From a virus: a stretch of 20,209 nucleotides of DNA. The notes beneath the pieces were generated by a model, which worked only from the letters and a program-made list of their open reading frames with translations, was not told where the DNA came from and searched no databases. Positions 14,344 through 20,209 of the stretch are shown piece by piece (position 1 is the stretch's first letter; every line of letters begins with the position of its first letter). The DNA lies in IMG/VR virus record IMGVR_UViG_3300025108_000496, positions 1 through 20,209 of that record. One strand, written 5' to 3'. The position numbers and the translations under genes were made by a program.

Positions 14344-16430
14344 TGATTAATACCTTGTGTTTGCATTGCACCCATAGATGCAGGTTGTGTACCTACTTTA
14401 CCTATCTGGGCGTTTTGTGCTTGCTGTTGCATAAAGGTATATTGACCAATGTATTTTTGTAATCTAGCTTGGAAAGCTTCGTCAGCCTGCGCTCTCTGTG
14501 CAATATCTGGTTGCTTAACATAGTTTTGTATTACTTGCATTGCGACTTGCGCACCATTTGGTCTAGCAGGCATTTCAATTCCTGCAAAAATCTTAGCTAA
14601 GTCATCGGTAACATCTTGCATCATCTTATCTGCTGCTTGTTTACCTTCTTGTAAAATGCTATCTGCCATTACAGGGTCAATAGAATTAGCTACAGTTTCT
14701 AGTAAAGCATCCATATTGATACGACCAGAGCGGTCTAACTGAGTAAGCGACACTAAAGAGTTTAGTTTCTTCTCTTGTGTATCCTTGTCAGTATTCAATA
14801 CATCATAAGATACTACAATATCATAGCCTTCTTCTGCACTACCTTTAGAAAATTTCATAGGGTCTGGACTACCAGTAACCTTAAAGAAAACTTCGTCTGG
14901 CCCAAATCTTTGAAAGCACTTCCAAGTCATCTGCAATACTTCTGCAGCATGATTTAAGAACTTGTCTATCAAGAATTGTCTACGTATAGGAGCTAATGGG
15001 TTTTCAAAATCTAATCCTACTAAAGCATCTGCCTGTTCCTCTAAGGTTCTTTCTATTTCTATAGAACCTGTTGGTGGTGGTGGCGTAGGTGCAAAGTCTA
15101 AATCTCCTTTTCTTCTGTAAGGAATCATTCTACCAGGACCCCAATCCGTTGGTGCTTGTCCTACTGGATGCAATATCGGAGGTAATGTAGCTAAACTGTT
15201 TCTATCTATTCTAGAATCACGCTCTACCTTTACTTGGTTCTGTATACCACGTAAAACATCTGGAATAGTCATTGTATCGTAAAGTCTTTTAGAATCTTCA
15301 GATAACTTAGTAACTACTACAGGGTAATCTTCGTATCCATTAAGTAATTCAAACTTAGCGTAAGCAGGACTTTCGTCTCCTCCACTATAATCTTTATGAA
15401 AGACTGTACAGTAAATACCTTCTGAGCCATCCTCTTCGTCAAATAATCTTTGATAACCATAAACGATTTCAATTAAATCATCTGATTCATAAATACTATC
15501 GCTTACATTGTTTGCTCTACGCCCCTCTTGTTCATTCTCTATAGAGTTTATATTGATACCTCGGTAGCGTTCAATCATTACATCTACAAAGTCTTGGTCC
15601 CATCCATCTGTTACTACTTTATTTTCTAGCTCTTGTGCTGTGTAGTACGTACGCCAAAAACAATAAGGCGCTCTTTGTGGGTCTGTTACATAGCTAGGAA
15701 AAAAGAAATCTCCATCGGGTGCAAGTGTCTTTACCTCTGGGGCATCTACTTGTCTTCTTACTGTAGGTAATTCTGCTTTACCTGTTTCCCTTAAATCTTC
15801 TATGGCCTTCTTTGCTCTTTCGGAGTTTACTCCTGGGAACGCAGCAATCATTAAGTTTATTACATTTTCTATTTCATCATTGTCTGCTATAGACTGAGCT
15901 ATCTCTGGAGATGCTGTTGAAATTTGTTCAAGACTTATTTCTTGTAAAAACTTTCTGTCTTCTCTTTGCCATCCAATGTATGTAACTAAAATGCCTCGTT
16001 CTAATAAATAGTTAGCACCTAGTTCCATTTCTTTTTTGAATCTAGGTATATACCCACTAGAAATCATCCACTTTAAAAAGTTGGATACTATTCTAGCTCT
16101 AGGAATATCAGAGGTTTCTGTTGGAAATGCTCGTACGTTTGCTCTAGATACAGCAGACATAAACATAGATACAAGTCTAGTTATGCGTTCGTCAATAACA
16201 TGGGACTCAATATCCGATGCACCTTCCCAAGGAAAAGCATCTGCACCGTGCTTGCGGTGGTCGCGGCTTTTCCCATTCCACCAATTACGCCTATCATCAT
16301 AACTTGTTCTGCATAAGTCAAAATAATACTCAAGGTCGGCAATAGTTTTACTGTATGCCCAACGCAAAGTTTGTACGTCTGGCGTTTTGCTTACATAAGT
16401 AAGAGCTTTAGAGGCTTCTGTTTCTTCCAT
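14340..16430 (-). CDS. Portal protein
   Basis: A 696-aa protein forming the dodecameric vertex ring through which DNA is packaged and ejected. It lies directly after the terminase genes and before scaffold and capsid, the canonical position. The N-terminus has a helical region with WAYSKTIADLEYYFDLCRTS (24-43), then WWNGKSRDHRKHGADAFPWE (50-69) and GASDIESHVIDERITRLVSM (70-89). The 'RkhG..aFPWEGASD....vID' block is frequent in large podovirus and SU10-like portals. A central region is beta/alpha with EVKTLAPDGDFFFPSYVTDP, and the C-terminus is a long Gln/Ala-rich helix (from about residue 620), fitting a barrel domain as in P22-like portals (725 aa). The ATG has no Shine-Dalgarno; the leader is GTGTTATAATTTTTCGCA. 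Confidence 0.85.
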   Translation of the reverse strand: MEETEASKALTYVSKTPDVQTLRWAYSKTIADLEYYFDLCRTSYDDRRNWWNGKSRDHRKHGADAFPWEGASDIESHVIDERITRLVSMFMSAVSRANVRAFPTETSDIPRARIVSNFLKWMISSGYIPRFKKEMELGANYLLERGILVTYIGWQREDRKFLQEISLEQISTASPEIAQSIADNDEIENVINLMIAAFPGVNSERAKKAIEDLRETGKAELPTVRRQVDAPEVKTLAPDGDFFFPSYVTDPQRAPYCFWRTYYTAQELENKVVTDGWDQDFVDVMIERYRGININSIENEQEGRRANNVSDSIYESDDLIEIVYGYQRLFDEEDGSEGIYCTVFHKDYSGGDESPAYAKFELLNGYEDYPVVVTKLSEDSKRLYDTMTIPDVLRGIQNQVKVERDSRIDRNSLATLPPILHPVGQAPTDWGPGRMIPYRRKGDLDFAPTPPPPTGSIEIERTLEEQADALVGLDFENPLAPIRRQFLIDKFLNHAAEVLQMTWKCFQRFGPDEVFFKVTGSPDPMKFSKGSAEEGYDIVVSYDVLNTDKDTQEKKLNSLVSLTQLDRSGRINMDALLETVANSIDPVMADSILQEGKQAADKMMQDVTDDLAKIFAGIEMPARPNGAQVAMQVIQNYVKQPDIAQRAQADEAFQARLQKYIGQYTFMQQQAQNAQIGKVGTQPASMGAMQTQGINQ

Positions 16431-16449
16431 TGCGAAAAATTATAACACA

Positions 16450-16827
16450 TTAATCAACACTAGGAGGCTGCACCCATTTAAATTTAGGTTCTTCTTCCTT
16501 GTTGTCTACTTCTATATAAACATACTTGCCAACTGCACTTGCTCCTTGCATTCGTCTAGGCATTAAAATCGGAATCTTTCTAAGCATTTCTTTTATGTAT
16601 ACATAAGAGAACTTAGGATTGGGGCAGACAGATAAAACTTTACCTCTGTATACTTGTGCTACAGGGATAGATGTATCCATTATATCTTGTCCTTCTTCGT
16701 TTATCCACGTGCTTTTACCACGTCCTGTGACCATATCTTCATCAAGATGCAATGAGGAAATTTCTAATGCTTTATCAAAAGAAATCCCCATTTCATCCGC
16801 TATTTCTGTTAGTTTTCTTTTAGGCAT
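16450..16827 (-). CDS. 125-aa protein with IF2_N-like helical start
   Basis: The first 50 residues (MPKRKLTEIADEMGISFDKA, then LEISSLHLDEDMVTGRGKST and WINEEGQDIMD) form a small helical unit reading like the N-terminal IF2_N or winged-helix 'k.tEiAdElgi.fdealeia...Le...vtGrGk.TWi.eeG..il.' pattern, which binds nucleic acid in some proteins. The C-terminal half (VAQVYRGKVLSVCPNPKFSY, then YIKEMLRKIPILMPRRMQG) is beta/alpha with a basic patch. The start is decided by a strong AGGAGG six bases upstream, and the ATG overlaps the terminase stop (TAATG). Location between terminase and portal suggests packaging or head-assembly support. Nucleic-acid binding is inference. Confidence 0.75.
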   Translation of the reverse strand: MPKRKLTEIADEMGISFDKALEISSLHLDEDMVTGRGKSTWINEEGQDIMDTSIPVAQVYRGKVLSVCPNPKFSYVYIKEMLRKIPILMPRRMQGASAVGKYVYIEVDNKEEEPKFKWVQPPSVD

Positions 16828-18482
16828 TAGTATCCTCCTTTAGATTTGCGGGTTGTAGTTAAATTATGTCCGTCTACATGGTCGGGTCCTTCGCCACCAT
16901 TGGACATTCGTAAATATCTCAGTACATCAAAAAAGTCTTTTAGTGCTTCGTCTGCTTTACCCTTTGCGTTGTAGTTAATAATGCTGTCTATAAGATTGCC
17001 GCAATCTTTATGAATATAGCACAGGGGTCTATTAGCATTGTCTATTTTTACATCGGGGTTGTAGTTAAACCAATCGTCTAGGGCAGAGATACCCATATCT
17101 TCACCTCTGCCATCAGATGGCACGAAATCCATACCGAAGTCGCTGAAGGATGTAAACAAGTCATCATTGTTTTCATTCTCCCTAGCAAAATACCTAGAGT
17201 CACCTATTCGCTCAAATACTTTAATCCCTAAGTCGGACTCTATGTCCTTGAATAGCTCTACATATCCTTCAACATTGTATCCAATCTTTTTAGAAGCAGG
17301 TCCGTATCTCCATTTTGGGTCGCCAAAAACAGCCCACTCTCCGTATGAGCCTCTATCGGGCCACTCCCTGGAAATAAAGACTCGTCCTTCTTTATCAACT
17401 GCAGCCCATATCGCAGTATAGTTTCTTGCTCCTGCGGGGTCGACCACACAATAATTAGTAAATCGTCCTCTATTCTTAATATCTGGGAAGGTGTGTCCAT
17501 ATTTATTCGGGGTTTCTGATAATACATTAACTTCAGTATTAAACAATGGCAATAAGCTAGTCATTGATTTAACTGGCACGCCATATGCTCTAACCATAAT
17601 CTCTTCTTCTGGTCTATTCTTTAGGTCTTTTGCTATACGCTCATAACCACCAAAGGGGTTTTCATCAGAATGAAGGTAAATTATACTTGCATCTCTTTCG
17701 GTGCTATATTGCTTAACTGGTAATGCTTTATCTAATAACTCAGCTTGTCGTGTTTCTAATGTTTCTGCTCCTCGTAGGTATTCATTTATAAACGGAGTGT
17801 ACCCATCAATAGGGGTAAACCCTATTAGTAACTTAGAATCTCTAGTCGCTAGTCGGAAACGCAAGGTGTTTACCAAGGTGGCATCACCCAGGTACTCATC
17901 AAGCCAAGCTCCTATGTTAGTACCCTTAGGGTTTTTAAACCCGAACTCGAATCCTTCTAAGATGGTCTGATTATTACTGAACTGCGTATAAGTCTTAAAG
18001 TCTACTCTAGTCTTAGTATCTGGGAAGATAAAGCTCTGCCCTGTAAACCCATTCTGCATAGAGTAATTGATATAACCCTCTGTACTCTTAGTCTTCCGTC
18101 TGAACTCCTTCGGCATCATATCCCATACGGCCTTCTGCTGAATCTTAATACTTGTATCTATATTCTGCGAAAAACATATAAGGTGTCCACCTTCATTCTC
18201 AGTAACTGCTTTCATTACTAACTTTGCGCATCCTGTAGTCTTGCCGCTACGATTACCACCTAGGACAAGGCACTCATTGTACTTAGCTAAACCTTCATAC
18301 ATTCGCTCCCATCCTGCTAAATCAAAGCCATGCCGTATAGGGTCTTCCTCTGAAGCGCGGATTCGCCCTTCGTGTGCATCATATAAAGCCTTCAGTAAAG
18401 TAGGGTCGTGTTCACCTAGTGCTACAATCTCTTTGTCTGTAGGTGCTTTTACTATTGGATGCGGTGTAAAACTAAGTTCCAT
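16827..18482 (-). CDS. terL: Terminase large subunit
   Basis: A 551-aa DNA-packaging motor and headful/site nuclease. Walker A is GGNRSGKT (residues 75-82). Walker B is IGAWLDE with Asp195/Glu196. The coupling motif is near LLIGFTPIDGY (219-228). The C-terminal RNase-H-like nuclease shows NYCVVDPAGARNYTAIW with Asp348, FERIGDSRYF with Asp428, and DFFDVLRYLRM with Asp519 or Asp516 as the third acid. All key residues are present, so the enzyme is intact. Length is typical. The start codon lies inside the end of the upstream gene (11-base overlap). Its TAA overlaps the next ATG. It works with the small subunit (18704-19246) and docks on the portal (14340-16430). Confidence is high; the packaging mode (cos, pac or direct repeats) cannot be told from it. 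Confidence 0.95.
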   Translation of the reverse strand: MELSFTPHPIVKAPTDKEIVALGEHDPTLLKALYDAHEGRIRASEEDPIRHGFDLAGWERMYEGLAKYNECLVLGGNRSGKTTGCAKLVMKAVTENEGGHLICFSQNIDTSIKIQQKAVWDMMPKEFRRKTKSTEGYINYSMQNGFTGQSFIFPDTKTRVDFKTYTQFSNNQTILEGFEFGFKNPKGTNIGAWLDEYLGDATLVNTLRFRLATRDSKLLIGFTPIDGYTPFINEYLRGAETLETRQAELLDKALPVKQYSTERDASIIYLHSDENPFGGYERIAKDLKNRPEEEIMVRAYGVPVKSMTSLLPLFNTEVNVLSETPNKYGHTFPDIKNRGRFTNYCVVDPAGARNYTAIWAAVDKEGRVFISREWPDRGSYGEWAVFGDPKWRYGPASKKIGYNVEGYVELFKDIESDLGIKVFERIGDSRYFARENENNDDLFTSFSDFGMDFVPSDGRGEDMGISALDDWFNYNPDVKIDNANRPLCYIHKDCGNLIDSIINYNAKGKADEALKDFFDVLRYLRMSNGGEGPDHVDGHNLTTTRKSKGGY

Positions 18483-18717
18483 CGTCTTCGCTATCTGATT
18501 CTGTTTCTTCCCATATAAACTCTATATCATCTTTGTTCATTTCAGATAAAGTCTCTCGGCAGAGAGTCTTACCTATGTAATAATTAGTATAATCATATGC
18601 TAGTGAATCATCATCATCTATAACAATAACTGCCCAATTCGGGAAATGCTCAGATAAAATAGCCTTTGCCTTAGCAAACGCTTCTTCCTCCTGTGGACTC
18701 ATGTCATTCTTCGGCAT
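18472..18717 (-). CDS. 81-aa acidic protein between terminase genes
   Basis: The protein reads MPKNDMSPQEEEAFAKAKAI, then LSEHFPNWAVIVIDDDDSLA and YDYTNYYIGKTLCRETLSEM, ending in an Asp/Glu-rich tail (EETESDSEDDGT). The centre is 'hpnwaVIVidddDsLaYdytNyyigk.Lc.e.ls', an alpha/beta pattern I recall next to terminase genes of marine phages, with no known function. The ATG (8-14 bases inside the end of the small-subunit gene) and the terminase overlap on the other side show it belongs to the packaging operon. The acidic tail could mimic DNA or contact the terminase; this is a guess. Confidence 0.7.
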   Translation of the reverse strand: MPKNDMSPQEEEAFAKAKAILSEHFPNWAVIVIDDDDSLAYDYTNYYIGKTLCRETLSEMNKDDIEFIWEETESDSEDDGT

Positions 18718-19246
18718 CTATAACCTCTCCCTCTATTATTTTAATTCTTTCCTTTGCTTTCTTTATTGTTTCTTCATAGTCTTCCTGTGTAACTACATTC
18801 CTGCTTTCGGTAATAGAACTAGCCTCGCCTCTGGCGGTCAGAGCTTGACGCGCGGAATTAGCCTTGGCTATACTTATCTCCTTAATGTCCCTAGGTGTAG
18901 GCTCATATTCTCCAGTATGTATCTTTTCTCTTACACTTTCTATTAAATCTTCCTCTAGACTCTCCAGGTTTACATAGCTTCTAGCAGATAACTGACCACC
19001 AAGCTCACGAAATGCACTCTTGAAGTCCGCATAATCTACCAATGTATTGATAATTGTGCCGCGGTCAAAGCCATATTTGCGTATCATAGCCGTCTGCGAC
19101 ACCCCAATAGCGTGCAAATACAGTATCTTAGCCACCTTTTCGGGCTTACTTCTGCTTAAACTTTTGATTTTAGCAAGCTCTTTTCCCTCAACAACTTGCG
19201 AAATTGCTTGTTCTATCTCTGCCTGTAACTCTGCTTCTACACTCAT
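18704..19246 (-). CDS. terS: Terminase small subunit (putative)
   Basis: A 180-aa protein immediately upstream of the packaging motor gene, the usual place of the DNA-recognition subunit. Residues about 35-70 contain VAKILYLHAIGVSQTAMIRK and YGFDRGTIINTLVDY, a helix-turn-helix of homeodomain or Trp-repressor type with the turn at 'IGVSQTAMIRKYGFDRGTI'. The C-terminal two thirds are helical (a charged stretch ending in AKERIKIIEGEVIDAEE), suited to oligomerisation as a ring. No enzymatic motifs. No ribosome site is visible before ATG 19246. It is the first gene of the leftward operon, with a possible promoter at 19307-19336. Assignment rests on context and the helix-turn-helix. Confidence 0.75.
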   Translation of the reverse strand: MSVEAELQAEIEQAISQVVEGKELAKIKSLSRSKPEKVAKILYLHAIGVSQTAMIRKYGFDRGTIINTLVDYADFKSAFRELGGQLSARSYVNLESLEEDLIESVREKIHTGEYEPTPRDIKEISIAKANSARQALTARGEASSITESRNVVTQEDYEETIKKAKERIKIIEGEVIDAEE

Positions 19247-19269
19247 GGGACAAATCTGTCGCTTGGAAG

Positions 19270-19283
19270 GGACTAATTAGTCC
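19270..19283. promoter_or_regulatory. Perfect 14-bp palindrome, possible operator
   Basis: GGACTAATTAGTCC reads the same on both strands and sits 24 bases upstream of the small terminase ATG. Perfect dyads of this length near a start are typical repressor or dimeric-protein sites. It lies downstream of the possible late promoter, where a bound protein could block it. Confidence 0.45.
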
Positions 19284-19290
19284 TACCTAT

Positions 19291-19312
19291 ACCAAACAAT
19301 AACCAAACAATA
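19291..19312. repeat. Exact 11-bp tandem duplication
   Basis: ACCAAACAATA occurs twice in perfect tandem (19291-19301 and 19302-19312). One-helical-turn spacing would place two protein-binding faces on the same side of the DNA. It overlaps the candidate -10 region of the leftward promoter. Confidence 0.7.
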
Positions 19313-19336
19313 GTATATAGGGGCTGTACCTGTCAA
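19307..19336 (-). promoter_or_regulatory. Candidate sigma-70-like promoter for the late operon
   Basis: On the minus strand TTGACA (19336 to 19331) is a perfect -35 hexamer. Possible -10 boxes are TATTGT with an 18-base spacer (19312-19307) or TACTAT with a 15-base spacer (19315-19310); a better-matching TATACT is only 13 bases away, too near. It points into the small terminase gene, 60 bases before its ATG. No -10 is ideal, so confidence is moderate at best. Confidence 0.35.
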
Positions 19337-19342
19337 GCCCCT
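19319..19342. repeat. Seven-bp stem, ten-base loop hairpin
   Basis: AGGGGCT at 19319-19325 pairs exactly with AGCCCCT at 19336-19342 across a ten-base loop (19326-19335). On the plus strand a short T-run (19355-19360) follows at some distance, so it might end transcription coming from the left, but most of the -35 hexamer of the leftward promoter lies in its loop, with only base 19336 in the stem. A regulatory role is as likely as termination. Confidence 0.4.
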
Positions 19343-19423
19343 TAGGGCATCTAATTTTTTAGGGGGCGTTTTATATATAATATAATCTAGCTCGCGTGCG
19401 GCTTTAAGGCCCCTCCCCCCTAT

Positions 19424-19461
19424 AGCCACGGGCGTGCGTGCAGGCGTTAAGCCACGGGCGT
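19424..19461. repeat. 12-bp direct repeat in CpG-rich island
   Basis: AGCCACGGGCGT occurs at 19424-19435 and 19450-19461, 26 bases apart, inside a segment (about 19388-19475) with 13 CpG dinucleotides in an otherwise CpG-poor window. The core CGGGCG occurs again at 19465-19470. Confidence 0.65.
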
Positions 19462-19607
19462 AATCGGGCGACGCGTTATTGCTCCTGGTAGGGTTTGGCT
19501 CATTTTGAAGCCGTTATTTTTTATTGCTTTAGGCAACGGGTTTTCGGGTATGGTTTCGGGTCGGGTTTGCGTGCGTTTGTTTGCATTTGCTTGCAAGGCT
19601 TTTCAAC

Positions 19608-19637
19608 TTGGTTCAGTTTGGTTCAAAAAATTATTAT
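19608..19637 (+). promoter_or_regulatory. TTGGTTCA repeat with possible rightward promoter
   Basis: TTGGTTCA occurs at 19608-19615 and again at 19618-19625, ten bases apart (one helical turn). TTGGTT at 19608 and TATTAT at 19632-19637 are separated by 18 bases and could form a weak sigma-70-like promoter about 80 bases before the first rightward gene. The match is modest and AT-rich DNA yields such hits by chance. Confidence 0.25.
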
Positions 19638-19716
19638 AAAGTTTTTTTCGTTTTTACTTGCATTGTTTCAAATTATCGTCCAGTTTTTGAAAATTATTAA
19701 CCAAAAATTAAACAAA

Positions 19717-19893
19717 ATGAATATTGAAATAGAAATAAAAAACCATTACGGCAATCAGTTGCATTATGCTACAGATAGAGACATAGCAATTGTTTTAAGC
19801 CGTCTTACTGGTCGCAAGACTTTGACACTTGACGACATTTCAAACTTGAAAAAGCTAGGCTTTACTTTTTCAGTTTTTCAACCTACAATCTAA
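19717..19893 (+). CDS. 58-aa phage or mobile-element protein, unknown function
   Basis: The protein reads MNIEIEIKNHYGNQLHYATD, then RDIAIVLSRLTGRKTLTLDD and ISNLKKLGFTFSVFQPTI. The pattern 'mkI.I..nYG....YpatD.a..fa.LtgrKTLt...i..ikkLGf.i.v' is familiar from small proteins of phages and mobile elements, including ones from Bacteroidota; its function is unknown. The ATG at 19717 is preferred to an upstream TTG (19495), whose added 74 residues look like translated AT-rich non-coding DNA. The leader is AACCAAAAATTAAACAAA, A-rich with no Shine-Dalgarno. It is transcribed away from the structural operon and followed after 37 bases by another rightward gene. Confidence 0.7.
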   Translation: MNIEIEIKNHYGNQLHYATDRDIAIVLSRLTGRKTLTLDDISNLKKLGFTFSVFQPTI

Positions 19894-19930
19894 ACAAATA
19901 AAAAATCAAATCATTAAACAACAAATCAAA

Positions 19931-20209
19931 ATGAAAATAAATAAATTCAAAAATATTGACAAAGAAAACCCTAAATACTGGAAAAGTTCTTATGAGAATC
20001 ACCGACCAGACATTGCCAATCCTTTGGCTTATTCACTTGCGAAAAACCTTTTAAACTATGGTTTAGAAGCCGATAATGCTTGCTACGGCAACGACTTAAA
20101 CCACCGAATAGACATAGGGTATAAAGGCTTAATAATATCAATTTTTATTCCAAACGCAAAATTTACAAATTGGGACGAAGAAGAGTTTGCGAGCTATTCT
20201 TGGCAAATT
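19931..20209 (+). CDS. Unknown protein, 3' end beyond window
   Basis: An open frame from ATG 19931 runs 93 codons to the window edge. It begins MKINKFKNIDKENPKYWKSS and continues YENHRPDIANPLAYSLAKNL, then a Cys/Tyr-containing loop and IDIGYKGLIISIFIPNAKFT. It looks soluble and alpha/beta, with a helix near 32-43 and strands near 62-74. I do not recognise a family. The 37-base gap before it (CAAATAAAAAATCAAATC and similar) is A-rich without a ribosome site, the same style as the gene before it and unlike the tight overlaps of the leftward operon. Confidence 0.6.
   Translation, partial: MKINKFKNIDKENPKYWKSSYENHRPDIANPLAYSLAKNLLNYGLEADNACYGNDLNHRIDIGYKGLIISIFIPNAKFTNWDEEEFASYSWQI

Larger units (their letters stand above)
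19247..19716. other. Divergent non-coding region between leftward late genes and rightward genes
   Basis: About 470 bases without a credible gene; the only long frame starts at a TTG and has a low-complexity hydrophobic translation. It contains, left to right, a 14-bp palindrome (19270-19283), an 11-bp tandem duplication (19291-19312), a TTGACA hexamer on the minus strand in a hairpin (19319-19342), a T-tract and GGGGGC run (19355-19367), a CpG-rich island (about 19388-19475) with a repeated AGCCACGGGCGT, then AT-rich DNA with two TTGGTTCA copies (19608-19625). It lies next to the small terminase gene, where packaging (pac or cos) sites are often found, and between divergent operons, where control elements and origins sit. 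Neither role can be proved from sequence alone. Confidence 0.6.

Noticed and set aside
17258-17527. 89-aa minus-strand frame inside the terminase
   Set aside because: Out-of-frame inside intact terL, no ribosome site.
19495-19716. N-terminal extension of the 58-aa gene from TTG
   Set aside because: The extra 74 residues are Phe/Leu-rich translation of AT-rich spacer; the ATG at 19717 starts the conserved-looking part.
1-20209. CRISPR array, tRNA, integrase, transposase
   Set aside because: I found no regular repeat-spacer pattern, no cloverleaf sequence and no integrase or transposase motif; the repeats seen are short or coding.

Overview
The window is an AT-rich stretch of double-stranded DNA phage genome, by eye about one third G+C. 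It carries the packaging, head, connector, tail and lysis modules. From about 19,250 down to base 1, every gene I accept lies on the minus strand and reads right to left. The capsid protein resembles the SU10-type major capsid family. There is a 738-residue nozzle-like tail protein, and no tape-measure or sheath gene is visible, so a short-tailed (podovirus-like) virion is the best reading. The tiny lysine-rich proteins and small connector-region proteins match families I remember from uncultured marine phages. The host cannot be named from the sequence.

Layout in transcription order on the minus strand. Packaging: terminase small subunit (18704-19246), a small acidic protein (18472-18717), terminase large subunit (16827-18482) and a 125-aa protein with an IF2_N-like helical start (16450-16827). 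Head: portal (14340-16430), 76-aa protein (14113-14343), scaffold (13008-14057), major capsid (11979-12995), putative decoration protein (11522-11959), then a strong GAAA-loop hairpin. Connector and neck: 103-aa protein (11167-11478), adaptor-like protein (10169-11167), 104-aa beta-rich protein (9852-10166), 306-aa arabinofuranosidase-B-like or concanavalin-type structural protein (8932-9852). Lysis and small basic proteins: 74-aa protein (8706-8930), a 57-aa class II holin-like protein (8533-8706), then a chain of tiny Lys/Cys-rich proteins (8268-8561, 8185-8274, 8018-8185, 7782-8018), a membrane protein resembling three-TM holins (7393-7782), a 30-aa basic peptide (7296-7388) and a histone-H1-tail-like, Pro/Arg/Met-repeat protein (6995-7294). 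Tail: nozzle-like protein (4773-6989), fibre (4025-4771) and a giant acidic protein of at least 1341 aa that runs off the left edge (1-4023).

Many genes are joined by one-base TAATG stop/start overlaps (at 16827, 11167, 9852, 8706, 8185, 8018 and 7782), so translation is probably coupled along one late operon. Shine-Dalgarno sites are strong before some genes (16827, 8185, 8274, 7782, 4023) and absent before others.

The right end differs. A non-coding stretch of about 470 bases (19247-19716) holds a possible late promoter, a palindrome, tandem repeats and a CpG-rich island. It is followed by two rightward genes with A-rich leaders lacking Shine-Dalgarno sites (19717-19893 and 19931 to the edge). 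This is either the border between late and early modules, possibly with the packaging site, or a join between two different genomes.

The least ordinary content is the chain of Cys-containing, lysine-rich miniproteins embedded in the lysis region.
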